A program made the translations under genes and the position numbers. From positions 1-53,281 of the forward strand of contig DCEG01000096.1 of NCBI GenBank assembly GCA_002316835.1: a DNA stretch of 53,281 nt, in the 5' to 3' direction. Positions 9,416-18,058 of the stretch are shown here, one piece after another. Numbering within the stretch: position 1 is the first letter of the stretch; each line of letters begins with the position of its first letter. The notes below the pieces were generated by a model. The model did no database searches and had not been told where the DNA came from. It saw nothing but the letters and a program-made list of their open reading frames with translations. The DNA comes from Bacteroidales bacterium UBA1035. GTDB taxonomy: Bacteria > Bacteroidota > Bacteroidia > Bacteroidales > Dysgonomonadaceae.

Positions 9416-9466
9416 GGAGAGATGCTTCTCTCCGCTTACTACGCTGAAATAAAAAAGCGGAAGAGA
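9416..9466 (+). terminator. overlapping hairpins after the oxidoreductase operon
   Basis: GGAGAGA (9416-9422) pairs perfectly with TCTCTCC (9427-9433) around a 4-base loop. The same TCTCTCCGCTT arm (9427-9437) can instead pair with AAGCGGAAGAGA (9455-9466). The two stems are mutually exclusive. No long T-run follows, so this may be an RNA-stabilising or processing structure and not a strict intrinsic terminator. Confidence 0.4.
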
Positions 9467-9598
9467 TGTACAAAATTAATGGAAAATTAGTTTTTATTTT
9501 ACATTAAACAGTCAGTCGACAGTGGACATGAAGATTAATTCGATTTTATCGTAAGTCACGATCGATTGCTAAATTTACAAATAATTAACTAAATTCAC

Positions 9599-9629
9599 TT
9601 GAAATTTACTCTCTTTCATTTTACTTTTG
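9599..9629 (+). promoter_or_regulatory. predicted Bacteroidota promoter of susCD
   Basis: TTG at 9599-9601, a 20-base spacer, then TACTTTTG at 9622-9629, an exact match to the TAnnTTTG -7 element. The start site should be near 9636. No other exact -7 match was seen in this gap. Confidence 0.6.
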
Positions 9630-9631
9630 TG

Positions 9632-9643
9632 CACGTACACGTG
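9632..9643 (+). promoter_or_regulatory. palindromic candidate operator at the susC start site
   Basis: CACGT-AC-ACGTG is a perfect 5-bp inverted repeat placed at the expected transcription start, directly behind the -7 element. A dimeric repressor or activator could bind here. The regulator is not in the window, and short palindromes do occur by chance. Confidence 0.35.
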
Positions 9644-9908
9644 TCATTTTAAATTAGAATATTTATTGATTTTAAGTTTTTGATAATTAATGTTATTTGA
9701 TAAAAAAACATAAAATGCTAATATAGAGAATATTCAATCCAAAATAAAAAAAGAGATGTCATTATAACTCATGTGTAAACACAATTCCGGGGAGAACATC
9801 TAAGTTAGTGACTTTGCCTGATAGATTTTGGAAATAGCAATGTAAAAGAGTTTAGCGCCTTAATTAGTTATTGAGAATGAATTATTTATTATTAAATTAA
9901 AAACTATC

Positions 9909-12900
9909 ATGAATGAGAAAAAAGAATGGTTTTCTTCACTCAAACAAATCGAAGTGAAAAACAAAAACAGGAAGTTGCATTTAGCAACCGTATTTATTAT
10001 TTTGCTTTTCTTATTTCCACTATCCATCCTGGCATCTGATAATTTAAAAGATGATGTAAGTGGTATTCAGCAGGCAGGCAAGGTTGTAACCGGACATATT
10101 GCCGACGGCAAAGGAGAAGCTCTTATTGGAGTAAATGTAGTGGAAGCAGGAACAACTAACGGGACTGTGACCGATATAGATGGTAATTATTCATTGAGAC
10201 TTACCACTTCAAATCCAATATTGAATATTTCGTATATCGGTTTCACAACCCAAACAGTGGATGTAGGCACGAGAAGTGTTATTAACGTTGTGTTGGAAGA
10301 GGAAACCAGTTTCCTTGATGAAGTGGTCGTGATCGGATACGGAACCATGAGACAGAAAGACCTTACAGGGGCAATCTCTACCATTAAGGCAGAGGGACTT
10401 AAGTCTGAGGCTCCACGTTCTATTCAGGATTTGTTAAGAGGTAATTCTGCCGGATTGAATATTGGATTTGCAAATACTGCAAAAGGTGATGCCAACTTAC
10501 AAATTAGAGGTAGAAATACATTGAAAGCCGGGTCCTCTCCATTGATTGTATTGGATGGTGTGATTTATGAAGGATCTTTGGCAGATATTAATCCTATGGA
10601 CGTTGCATCAATTGATATTTTGAAAGATGCCAGCTCTGCTGCTGTTTATGGGGCAAAAGCTGCTAGTGGAGTTGTAGTTATATTAACACAAAAAGGCGGA
10701 CGTGCTGGTAAGCCACTGGTTTCTTTTAATACCTCAGTTGGTATGGTACAATCGGCCAGCCAACCTAAGCTATTGGATGCTGACGGATTTATTGCCTATC
10801 GCAGGGGATATGAGATAGGAAGGCACAGCGATAGTTATCTTCAGGAATTCCCTGAAATTTTTGAAGATCCTCGAAAACTTCAAAATGTAAGTCAGCTCGA
10901 CTGGTATAATTATGATAAGAAAACGCGGGTAGAAACGTTTACGGAGGAGGATCTTTTAAGAACCTGGGCAGGACGATTAGAATTGAAAGCGCCGGAAATA
11001 GATAATTTTATTTTAAACAGAACCACAGATTGGGCTAAAAAAGTATTTCATTTGGGTTTACAACAAGATTATCAGGCTTCCATATCCAATAAAACTGATG
11101 ATGCCTCCTACTATTGGTCGTTGGGATATTCAGACAGAGAAGGGATTATCGTAGGAAATCGCTTTTCAGTTTTCAGAACACGATTAAATCTCGAATCTAA
11201 AATTACTTCTTTCTTGAGGATTGGTGTAAATTCAGGATTTTCATCAAGAAACGAAGGCTATCTGCAGGCAGATTGGGGTCAAATGGTTAGAATATCGCCA
11301 TATGGAGCAGATGAAATTGGCAATAAAGAAGTAGATGAGTATATCTGGAAGTATCCTACTTCAGACGTAACTCCTGTCAATCCATTTTTCGATAATTTAT
11401 ACAGAGACAGGAAAAATTGGTACAACACGCTAAATGCAAATATGTATGCTATCGTGAATCTACCTTTCGATATTGAGTATCAGTTCAATTTTATACCCTA
11501 TTACGAATGGCGTGAATATTATAATCATGATTCTTCAAAAAACTTTTCATGGAAAGCGAGTGGAGGAACAGCTGAACGTACAACCCATAAAGTTTATTCG
11601 TGGCAGATTGATAATGTGTTGAGGTGGAAAAAAAGATTTAATGAAATTCATAACATAGAAACAACTTTTCTGGTAAATGCTGAGCAAAGGCAGTATTGGA
11701 TGCAGAAAATGACTACTTCTCAATTTTCTCCAAGTGATGTACTTGGTTATCACAGAATGCAGGCAGGTACTGTTCCTATACTTGAAAGTGACGATACTTA
11801 CAGAACGGGAGATGCGTTAATGGCAAGACTGTTCTATTCGTTGAGAGACAAGTACATGATTACAACATCAGTTAGACGGGATGGCTTTTCTGCATTTGGG
11901 CAAAGAAACCCGCGCGCAGTTTTTCCTGCAGTGGCATTGGGTTGGACATTTACTTCCGAAAAATTTGCAGAACCTATCACAAGCTGGTTTGACTATGGTA
12001 AGCTCCGCCTCTCGTGGGGTGAAAATGGGAACAGGGATATCGGTCAGTACGAAGCATTATCGGATATGACTTCAGGGCCACATCCCTACATTGATCAAAA
12101 CGGTAATGTGTATATAACTTCACAGGTCTATGTGAACCGTATGCAGAATCCTAACCTAAAATGGGAACGAACAGCTTCATTGAATCTTGGATTAGATTTC
12201 TCTTTTTTAAACAGCAGGATAAGCGGTGCTTTAGAGGCTTATAAGGCTACAACGCAAGACTTATTAGTAGATAGAGCACTTCCGGAAATTATTGGGTACA
12301 ATAGCGTAGCCGCAAATTTAGGGAAATTAGAGAACAGAGGGTTCGAAGCTACTGTAAATGCAGACATTATATCAACTTCAAAGTTTTCATGGAATGCAAC
12401 TGCTAATTTTTCCTTAAACAGAAGAAAAATTGTGAGTTTATATGGTGATATGATAGATGTGAAAGATAAGAATGGTAATGTTGTCGGTCAAAGAGAGGCA
12501 GACGACATCAAAAACAGATGGTTTATCGGCCAGGATCCGGATCGGATATGGAATTATGAGCTTATTGGAGTTTGGCAGAAAGAAGAAGCCGATGCAGCTA
12601 AACAGTACGGTTTGCAGCCCGGAGACTTTAAGTATAAAGATCAGAACGAGGATGGTGTTATGACTGATGCAGACAGAATATTTCAAGGATATACAACTCC
12701 CCGCTTCAGGTGGACACTGCGCAATGAATTCATTTTTAATAAAAATCTCTCTTTGTCAACTATGATGTATTCTTATTGGGGGCAATATGATTCGTTTAAT
12801 AGAGCAGCAAACGTTTCTAACTTTCCCGACAGATGTTCAGAATATGTGCAACCTTATTGGACAGTTGAAAATAGAATAAACGATTATGCACGCATCGGCT

Positions 12901-13133
12901 CAAAAAATATTGGAACAGTTTATAAAGAAAAATCTTTTATTCGATTTGAAAATATTACGTTATCGTACAATGTGCCAAAGATGTTGACTCAAAAGATTTT
13001 TGTTCAAGATATGCGCTTGTCACTTTCTGTTCGTAACGTCGCTGTTTTTGCACCGCATTGGAACTTTTGGGATCCTGAGCTAAGTGACCCAACACCTCGC
13101 ACTTATAATGTTAGTTTAAACTTTACACTTTAA
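9909..13133 (+). CDS. SusC/RagA-family TonB-dependent outer-membrane transporter
   Basis: The 1074-residue protein has the standard SusC layout. It has a long N-terminal export signal (hydrophobic core LATVFIILLFLFPLSILAS, about residues 25-43) and a carboxypeptidase-D-like beta-sandwich (about 58-140, GKVVTGHIADGKGEALIGVNV). Next come a TonB box region with DEVVVIGYGTMRQKDLTGA, a plug domain (LIVLDGVIYEGSLADINP, DIDILKDASSAAVYG-like), and a long barrel ending in a typical C-terminal beta strand (YNVSLNFTL). It forms the outer-membrane channel that imports oligosaccharides with TonB-ExbBD energy, capped by the SusD protein encoded 13 bases downstream. The ligand cannot be read from sequence. 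The neighbouring GH78-like and keto-glycoside genes suggest a rhamnose-containing or glucosidic plant glycan. Confidence 0.95.
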   Translation: MNEKKEWFSSLKQIEVKNKNRKLHLATVFIILLFLFPLSILASDNLKDDVSGIQQAGKVVTGHIADGKGEALIGVNVVEAGTTNGTVTDIDGNYSLRLTTSNPILNISYIGFTTQTVDVGTRSVINVVLEEETSFLDEVVVIGYGTMRQKDLTGAISTIKAEGLKSEAPRSIQDLLRGNSAGLNIGFANTAKGDANLQIRGRNTLKAGSSPLIVLDGVIYEGSLADINPMDVASIDILKDASSAAVYGAKAASGVVVILTQKGGRAGKPLVSFNTSVGMVQSASQPKLLDADGFIAYRRGYEIGRHSDSYLQEFPEIFEDPRKLQNVSQLDWYNYDKKTRVETFTEEDLLRTWAGRLELKAPEIDNFILNRTTDWAKKVFHLGLQQDYQASISNKTDDASYYWSLGYSDREGIIVGNRFSVFRTRLNLESKITSFLRIGVNSGFSSRNEGYLQADWGQMVRISPYGADEIGNKEVDEYIWKYPTSDVTPVNPFFDNLYRDRKNWYNTLNANMYAIVNLPFDIEYQFNFIPYYEWREYYNHDSSKNFSWKASGGTAERTTHKVYSWQIDNVLRWKKRFNEIHNIETTFLVNAEQRQYWMQKMTTSQFSPSDVLGYHRMQAGTVPILESDDTYRTGDALMARLFYSLRDKYMITTSVRRDGFSAFGQRNPRAVFPAVALGWTFTSEKFAEPITSWFDYGKLRLSWGENGNRDIGQYEALSDMTSGPHPYIDQNGNVYITSQVYVNRMQNPNLKWERTASLNLGLDFSFLNSRISGALEAYKATTQDLLVDRALPEIIGYNSVAANLGKLENRGFEATVNADIISTSKFSWNATANFSLNRRKIVSLYGDMIDVKDKNGNVVGQREADDIKNRWFIGQDPDRIWNYELIGVWQKEEADAAKQYGLQPGDFKYKDQNEDGVMTDADRIFQGYTTPRFRWTLRNEFIFNKNLSLSTMMYSYWGQYDSFNRAANVSNFPDRCSEYVQPYWTVENRINDYARIGSKNIGTVYKEKSFIRFENITLSYNVPKMLTQKIFVQDMRLSLSVRNVAVFAPHWNFWDPELSDPTPRTYNVSLNFTL

Positions 13134-13146
13134 TATTTTATGAAAT

Positions 13147-15051
13147 ATGAAAAATATATTTAAAAATACGATATATGTCATTATTATAGGATTAGTTTTA
13201 ATGATATCCGGTTGTAGTGATAGTTGGCTTGAACCCAAACCACTATCATTCTATACTCCCGAAAACACATATGTGGATGCTGCCGGCTTTTATTCGGCAT
13301 TAACAACATGTGAGCGCAATATGAGACATGAGTACTTTGGTGACGGAGCTCCTATATTGACAGAATTTATTCTTTCAGATATGGCCGTGGAAGGAACTAC
13401 CGACAAAGCTGGTCCTCAGATGGATTTGGATGTTTCATTACTTCCTGATGCACAGCTTAATCATGAAGATTTCACACGTGTTGGATGGTATTGGTATGAA
13501 GGTTACAAAGGTATTAAATATGCCAATGTAGTAATTGCTAAGATCGATCAGGCAACTTATAAAGATGAAGCAGAGAGAAATGCTGTGTTAGGATCAGCCT
13601 ATTTTCACAGAGCATATCGATATAATAAATTAGTGCATCAGTTTGGAAATGTTCCCTATTTGGATTGGGAGATTATTGAACCGAAATATGATTTTTACTC
13701 ATATGACAGATGGTCTATTCTTGAAAAAATGTTACCTGAACTGGAATTTGCATATAAATGGGTTCCGGAAAAGGTAGATCGTGGCAGAACCTCGAAAGCA
13801 GCCGCCGGTGTTTTATTGATGAAAGTAAATATGGCATTGGGAAACTTTGACAGAGCTATTGAAGTAGGGAACGAGATTGTTGCCAAAAACCCTTTGATGA
13901 AACAACGATTTACGGCTAACAGGACGAAGCCCAGAACTAATTTGATGCACGATTTGCATAGCGTGGAAGCTAAACTTGACATGAGCAACACAGAAGGTTT
14001 AATGTATGTTGTTGCTTATCCTGAAGTTGATGGGTCGGCTCAAATCAATACGATGAGAAATGGAGTACCTTTCTGGAATAGCAGTAATGTTAAGACACCT
14101 GACGGTAATGCTGGTACCAGTGTTAGTATTCATCCTTCTGAAACAGATCCATGGATGGATTTAAATAAAAGTTATGGTAGAGGGATCGGCCGTTTACGAC
14201 CTACCACCTATTATACGAATAAAATTTGGACAAGCAAGGAGTTGAATGATCTAAGAGGCATCTATAATAGAGATAGCTGGAGAAGCCCCGAAGATTTACA
14301 ATACAATCATCCTAAGTTGAAAACTGATGGAAATCCCTGGTATGGGAAAAACTTAGTAAAACCGGCTGCTATGTCTGTTGAGGACACTATTCGTTGTTGG
14401 TTTTCATGGCCACATTATAAATTATTCGTTCCCGATCCATTACAAACTCAGTGGAGAGGTGGAGAAACACCGTGGTATATTTATAGAACTGCAGAAGTTT
14501 ATCTGTTGTTGGCAGAAGCTTATTACTGGAAGAATCAACCACTTCAGGCAGCAGAAGCGTTAAATGCTGTTAGACTTCGTGCCGGAGCCGATGCATTAAC
14601 AGCAGGTGATGTCAATATCGGTACAATACTTGACGAAAGGGCCCGCGAACTATACTATGAAGAAAATCGAAAATCGGAATTGACAAGAATTGCTTATACT
14701 TATGCAAAAACAGGGAAACCCTGTGAAGTGTTTGGAGGAAGAGTTTATAAGCTTGAAAACTTTTCTGGCCCCGGAGGCACTAGCTCTAACATCAAACAAG
14801 AGGGTATTAATTTTTATTATGATTGGGTTGTAAAGCAAAGTAATTTCTATAATAAGGGTGTTAAACACAAATGGGCAGAGTACAAAATAAGTGTGCATCA
14901 TGTTTTGTGGCCGGTGCCGGCAAATGCTATTAACACAAATATAAAAGGTATCATCAATCAAAACATTGGTTATCCGGGTGCAGAAAATAATGTTGATCCG
15001 TTGATTGTTCCTAAAGAAGGAACTGTCCTTGGACCGGATGCGAAAAAATAA
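13147..15051 (+). CDS. SusD/RagB-family glycan-binding lipoprotein
   Basis: The 634-residue protein starts with a lipoprotein signal ending in the lipobox ISGC (MISGCSDSWLEPKP), as SusD proteins do. The N-terminal SusD-like region carries tetratricopeptide-like helices (AVLGSAYFHRAYRYNKLVHQFGNVPY), and the C-terminal RagB/SusD domain contains ETPWYIYRTAEVYLLLAEAYYW and LDERARELYYEENRKSELTRIA. It would sit on the outside of the outer membrane, close over the SusC barrel and deliver glycan. The protein is longer than the common 500-570 residues. It is followed by a strong hairpin that probably ends the susCD transcript. No SusE/F-type surface protein follows. Confidence 0.95.
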   Translation: MKNIFKNTIYVIIIGLVLMISGCSDSWLEPKPLSFYTPENTYVDAAGFYSALTTCERNMRHEYFGDGAPILTEFILSDMAVEGTTDKAGPQMDLDVSLLPDAQLNHEDFTRVGWYWYEGYKGIKYANVVIAKIDQATYKDEAERNAVLGSAYFHRAYRYNKLVHQFGNVPYLDWEIIEPKYDFYSYDRWSILEKMLPELEFAYKWVPEKVDRGRTSKAAAGVLLMKVNMALGNFDRAIEVGNEIVAKNPLMKQRFTANRTKPRTNLMHDLHSVEAKLDMSNTEGLMYVVAYPEVDGSAQINTMRNGVPFWNSSNVKTPDGNAGTSVSIHPSETDPWMDLNKSYGRGIGRLRPTTYYTNKIWTSKELNDLRGIYNRDSWRSPEDLQYNHPKLKTDGNPWYGKNLVKPAAMSVEDTIRCWFSWPHYKLFVPDPLQTQWRGGETPWYIYRTAEVYLLLAEAYYWKNQPLQAAEALNAVRLRAGADALTAGDVNIGTILDERARELYYEENRKSELTRIAYTYAKTGKPCEVFGGRVYKLENFSGPGGTSSNIKQEGINFYYDWVVKQSNFYNKGVKHKWAEYKISVHHVLWPVPANAINTNIKGIINQNIGYPGAENNVDPLIVPKEGTVLGPDAKK

Positions 15052-15090
15052 CCATTAAGTTTTATTGAGGATAGAGATTTAGGCAGCTAC

Positions 15091-15138
15091 TAACCTCTAA
15101 TGAAGTAGTAAGTACTTTTATTATTTCATTAGAGGTTA
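15091..15138 (+). terminator. hairpin terminator after susD
   Basis: TAACCTCTAATGAA (15091-15104) and TTCATTAGAGGTTA (15125-15138) form a perfect 14-bp stem with a 20-base loop. A second weaker stem with a T5 run (TCAATTTTT / AAAAATTGA) follows at about 15143-15166. Together they should terminate or stabilise the susCD transcript. Confidence 0.65.
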
Positions 15139-15243
15139 TCTTCAATTTTTCGTAAATAAAAAATTGAGGGCTTTTCTATCTTAAAAGCTTTTTATTATCT
15201 TTACAGACACTTAGATTTCGTATTAAAACAAAATAAATACATC

Positions 15244-16665
15244 ATGACAACAAGAAGAGATTTCTTGAGAGACGCTGCCTTAGTATCTGCAGGAGTAGCT
15301 TTAAGTGGTATTTACACTAAAACCAATGCAGCTAGCTACAGCCGAATCATGGGAGCAAACCAAAAAGTAAACCTGGCGCACATCGGTATCGGGAATAGGG
15401 GCTGGGAAATCATTAACGATTTCGATAAAACCGGATTAGCCAACGTGGTTGCTCTTTGTGATGTGGATCTGGGAGCAGAGCATACCCAAAAAGCTTTGGC
15501 TAAATTCCCAAACGCAAAGCGTTTTAAAGATTTCAGAGAAATGTTCGATAAGATCGGTAACGAATTCGAAGCAGTGGCCATAGCAACTCCCGACTTTGCC
15601 CATTTCCCGGCTACCATGTTGGCGATAAAGGAGGGCAAACATGTTTACGTGGAAAAACCCATGGCCCGCACTTTCAACGAAGTCGAACTGATGATAAAGG
15701 CGGCTAAAAAGTATCCGAAAGTAGTAACCCAGATGGGCAATCAGGGTCATTCAGAAGGAAATTATTTTCAGTTTAAGGCTTGGAAAGAAGCTGGGATTAT
15801 AAAAGATGTTACCGCCATAACGGCGCATATGAACAATGCTCGGCGCTGGCACGGATGGGACCCCAATATCAGGAAGTTTCCCTCCGCAGAACCCGTTCCC
15901 GAAACGATGGATTGGGACACGTGGTTGTCGGCACAATCGTATCACGATTACAACAAAGATTTTCATTACGGACAATGGCGCTGCTGGTACGATTTCGGAA
16001 TGGGAGCATTAGGCGATTGGGGAGCACATATTATCGATACAGCCCACGAATTTCTTGATCTGGGGCTTCCGGAAGAAGTCAATCCGGTCAAACTTACAAA
16101 ACACAATGATTACTTTTTCCCAATGTCCAGTACCATCGAATTCAAATTCCCAAAGCGCGGGAAAATGCCGCCCGTTGTCATAACATGGTACGATGGTGTT
16201 GACAATATTCCGTCAGTTCCTGAAGGATATGGAGTTTCAGAGCTCGATCCGAACATTCCGCCCGTTGGCGGTGGCAAAATCCAACCCGCTAAACTTAATC
16301 CCGGAAAGGAAATTTACAGCAAAGATTTGATCTTCAAAGGTGGTTCACACGGTAGCACACTGAGTATTATTCCTGAAGCTAAAGCTAAGGAAATGGAGAA
16401 AAAGCTTCCTGTTGTTCCAAAAAGTCCATCAAATCATTTCGCAAACTTTCTGCTGTCATGTCAAGGAAAAGAAAAAACGCGTTCGCCTTTTGAAATCGCC
16501 GGGCCGCTCAGCCAGGTATTCTGTTTAGGTGTGGCAGCACAGCGGCTAAACCGTAAAATAGTCTTTGACCGAAAAACAAAACAGGTAGTGAACGATCCTA
16601 TTGCCGATGCGTTCCTGGCCGGAGCTCCTCCACGAAAAGGATGGGAGCATTTTTACGAAATATAA
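15244..16665 (+). CDS. Tat-exported Gfo/Idh/MocA-family oxidoreductase (C)
   Basis: The 473-residue protein has a textbook twin-arginine signal (MTTRRDFLRDAALVSAG) ending before KTNAASYS. The Rossmann motif is LAHIGIGNRGWEI. An intact EKP motif (HVYVEKPMARTFNE, near residue 138) and the ALGDWGAHIIDTAHEF motif with candidate catalytic His and Asp complete the fold. It opens a three-gene set with DUF1080 and oxidoreductase D, with gaps of 25 and 12 bases. In characterised Bacteroides loci, Gfo/Idh/MocA enzymes beside DUF1080 proteins oxidise glycosides at C3, so glycoside 3-dehydrogenase is the best working hypothesis. The 3'-terminal bases overlap an upstream in-frame extension of the next gene that I rejected. 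Confidence 0.9.
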   Translation: MTTRRDFLRDAALVSAGVALSGIYTKTNAASYSRIMGANQKVNLAHIGIGNRGWEIINDFDKTGLANVVALCDVDLGAEHTQKALAKFPNAKRFKDFREMFDKIGNEFEAVAIATPDFAHFPATMLAIKEGKHVYVEKPMARTFNEVELMIKAAKKYPKVVTQMGNQGHSEGNYFQFKAWKEAGIIKDVTAITAHMNNARRWHGWDPNIRKFPSAEPVPETMDWDTWLSAQSYHDYNKDFHYGQWRCWYDFGMGALGDWGAHIIDTAHEFLDLGLPEEVNPVKLTKHNDYFFPMSSTIEFKFPKRGKMPPVVITWYDGVDNIPSVPEGYGVSELDPNIPPVGGGKIQPAKLNPGKEIYSKDLIFKGGSHGSTLSIIPEAKAKEMEKKLPVVPKSPSNHFANFLLSCQGKEKTRSPFEIAGPLSQVFCLGVAAQRLNRKIVFDRKTKQVVNDPIADAFLAGAPPRKGWEHFYEI

Positions 16666-16690
16666 TTTTAATTTAAACTTCAATATTAAC

Positions 16691-18046
16691 ATGAAAAGGA
16701 ATATTCTTTTATTAATTGCAATGATTTTCATCATTACTGCATCTGCCCAGGAAGCCAAATGGCAGGATCTCTTCAACGGAAAGAACCTTAAAGGCTGGAC
16801 CAAGCTGAACGGAACGGCCGAATACAAGATTCAGGACAAGGCAATTGTCGGTATCTCTAAAAGCGGTACGCCCAACACCTTCTTGACTACCAACAAGATG
16901 TACGATGATTTTATTCTCGAATTCGATTTTAAGGTGGACGATGGCTTGAACTCCGGTGTCCAGTTCCGAAGCAACAGCTTGAAAGATTACCAGAACGGAC
17001 GCGTTCACGGATATCAGTTCGAGATTGATCCGTCTGACAGATCGTGGACGGGAGGTATTTACGATGAGGCGCGCAGAGGCTGGCTCTATCCGGTGACTTA
17101 TAATCCCATCGGGCAAAAGGCATTTAAGCATAATCAGTGGAACAAGGCTCGTATCGAGGCAATCGGAAATTCCATCCGCACCTGGGTAAACGGCGTTCCT
17201 GTTTCCGATTTGTTGGATGATATGACAAAATCGGGTTTTATTGCTTTGCAAGTTCATTCGATAAGAAGTGCAGATCTTGAAGGCAAAACCGTTTCCTGGA
17301 GAAACATCCGCATATTGACTCAGGATCTCGATAAATTCAAATCACGCGAAAACATCGATGGAATTGTACAAATGAATACCATCGCGAACACTATTTCAGA
17401 CAGAGAAGCCCGCGAAGGATGGAAACTGCTGTGGGACGGAAAGACGACTAACGGATGGCGCGGTGCCAAGCTGGACGGCTTCCCCGAAAAAGGTTGGGTA
17501 ATCGATAACGGAATACTGAAAGTACAAAAAAGCGGCGGCGGTGAATCTACAAACGGAGGAGACATTGTTACGACACGTCCATACAAAAACTTCATGCTGA
17601 AAGTAGATTTCAAAATAACTGAAGGTGCCAACAGCGGTATCAAATATTTTGTTGACACGAATTTAAACAAAGGCGCAGGATCGGCCATAGGTTGCGAATT
17701 TCAAATCTTAGATGACAAAAAACATCCCGACGCCAAACTGGGAGTAAAAGGCAACAGAACTTTAGGATCGCTTTACGATTTGATTGCCGCACCGGAAGAT
17801 AAACCTTTCCGTTCTGGGTTTTTCAATACAGCTATGGTTGTTGTAAAAGGAAACCACGTGGAACATTGGTTGAACGGGATAAAAATTATTGAGTACGAAC
17901 GAAACAATCAAATGTGGAACGCATTGGTAGCTTACAGCAAGTACGTGGACTGGCCGAATTTCGGAAACGCGGAGGAGGGGCTACTCTTATTGCAGGATCA
18001 TGGTGATGAGGTTTGGTTTCAGAACATAAAAATTAAAGAACTTTAG
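16691..18046 (+). CDS. Tandem DUF1080 protein, putative 3-keto-glycoside hydrolase/lyase
   Basis: The start at 16691 gives a Sec signal peptide (MKRNILLLIAMIFIITASAQ), whereas the in-frame ATG at 16601 would lie inside the previous gene. The mature protein contains two DUF1080 (3-keto-disaccharide hydrolase) jelly-roll domains, about residues 24-215 and 255-450. Each opens with W..LF/LW-G-K/N..GW (WQDLFNGKNLKGW and WKLLWDGKTTNGW) and contains an NSGI/V motif (GLNSGVQFRS and GANSGIKYFV). Single-domain relatives cleave 3-keto-glycosides after a dehydrogenase has oxidised C3. Two domains in one 451-residue chain may mean two active sites or one catalytic and one binding domain. Flanking oxidoreductases C and D support the pathway. 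Confidence 0.9.
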   Translation: MKRNILLLIAMIFIITASAQEAKWQDLFNGKNLKGWTKLNGTAEYKIQDKAIVGISKSGTPNTFLTTNKMYDDFILEFDFKVDDGLNSGVQFRSNSLKDYQNGRVHGYQFEIDPSDRSWTGGIYDEARRGWLYPVTYNPIGQKAFKHNQWNKARIEAIGNSIRTWVNGVPVSDLLDDMTKSGFIALQVHSIRSADLEGKTVSWRNIRILTQDLDKFKSRENIDGIVQMNTIANTISDREAREGWKLLWDGKTTNGWRGAKLDGFPEKGWVIDNGILKVQKSGGGESTNGGDIVTTRPYKNFMLKVDFKITEGANSGIKYFVDTNLNKGAGSAIGCEFQILDDKKHPDAKLGVKGNRTLGSLYDLIAAPEDKPFRSGFFNTAMVVVKGNHVEHWLNGIKIIEYERNNQMWNALVAYSKYVDWPNFGNAEEGLLLLQDHGDEVWFQNIKIKEL

Positions 18047-18058
18047 TAGGTTATTATC

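Larger units (their letters stand above)
9374..9908. other. regulatory intergenic region upstream of susC
   Basis: 535 AT-rich bases with no gene. It holds a pair of overlapping hairpins near 9416-9466, a good -33/-7 promoter at 9599-9629 and a small palindrome at 9632-9643, each listed separately. About 265 bases lie between the predicted start site and the susC ATG, so a long 5' untranslated leader is expected. Confidence 0.6.

Noticed and set aside
16601..16690. Longer start for the DUF1080 gene
   Set aside because: It would overlap the end of oxidoreductase C and hide the signal peptide that begins at 16691.
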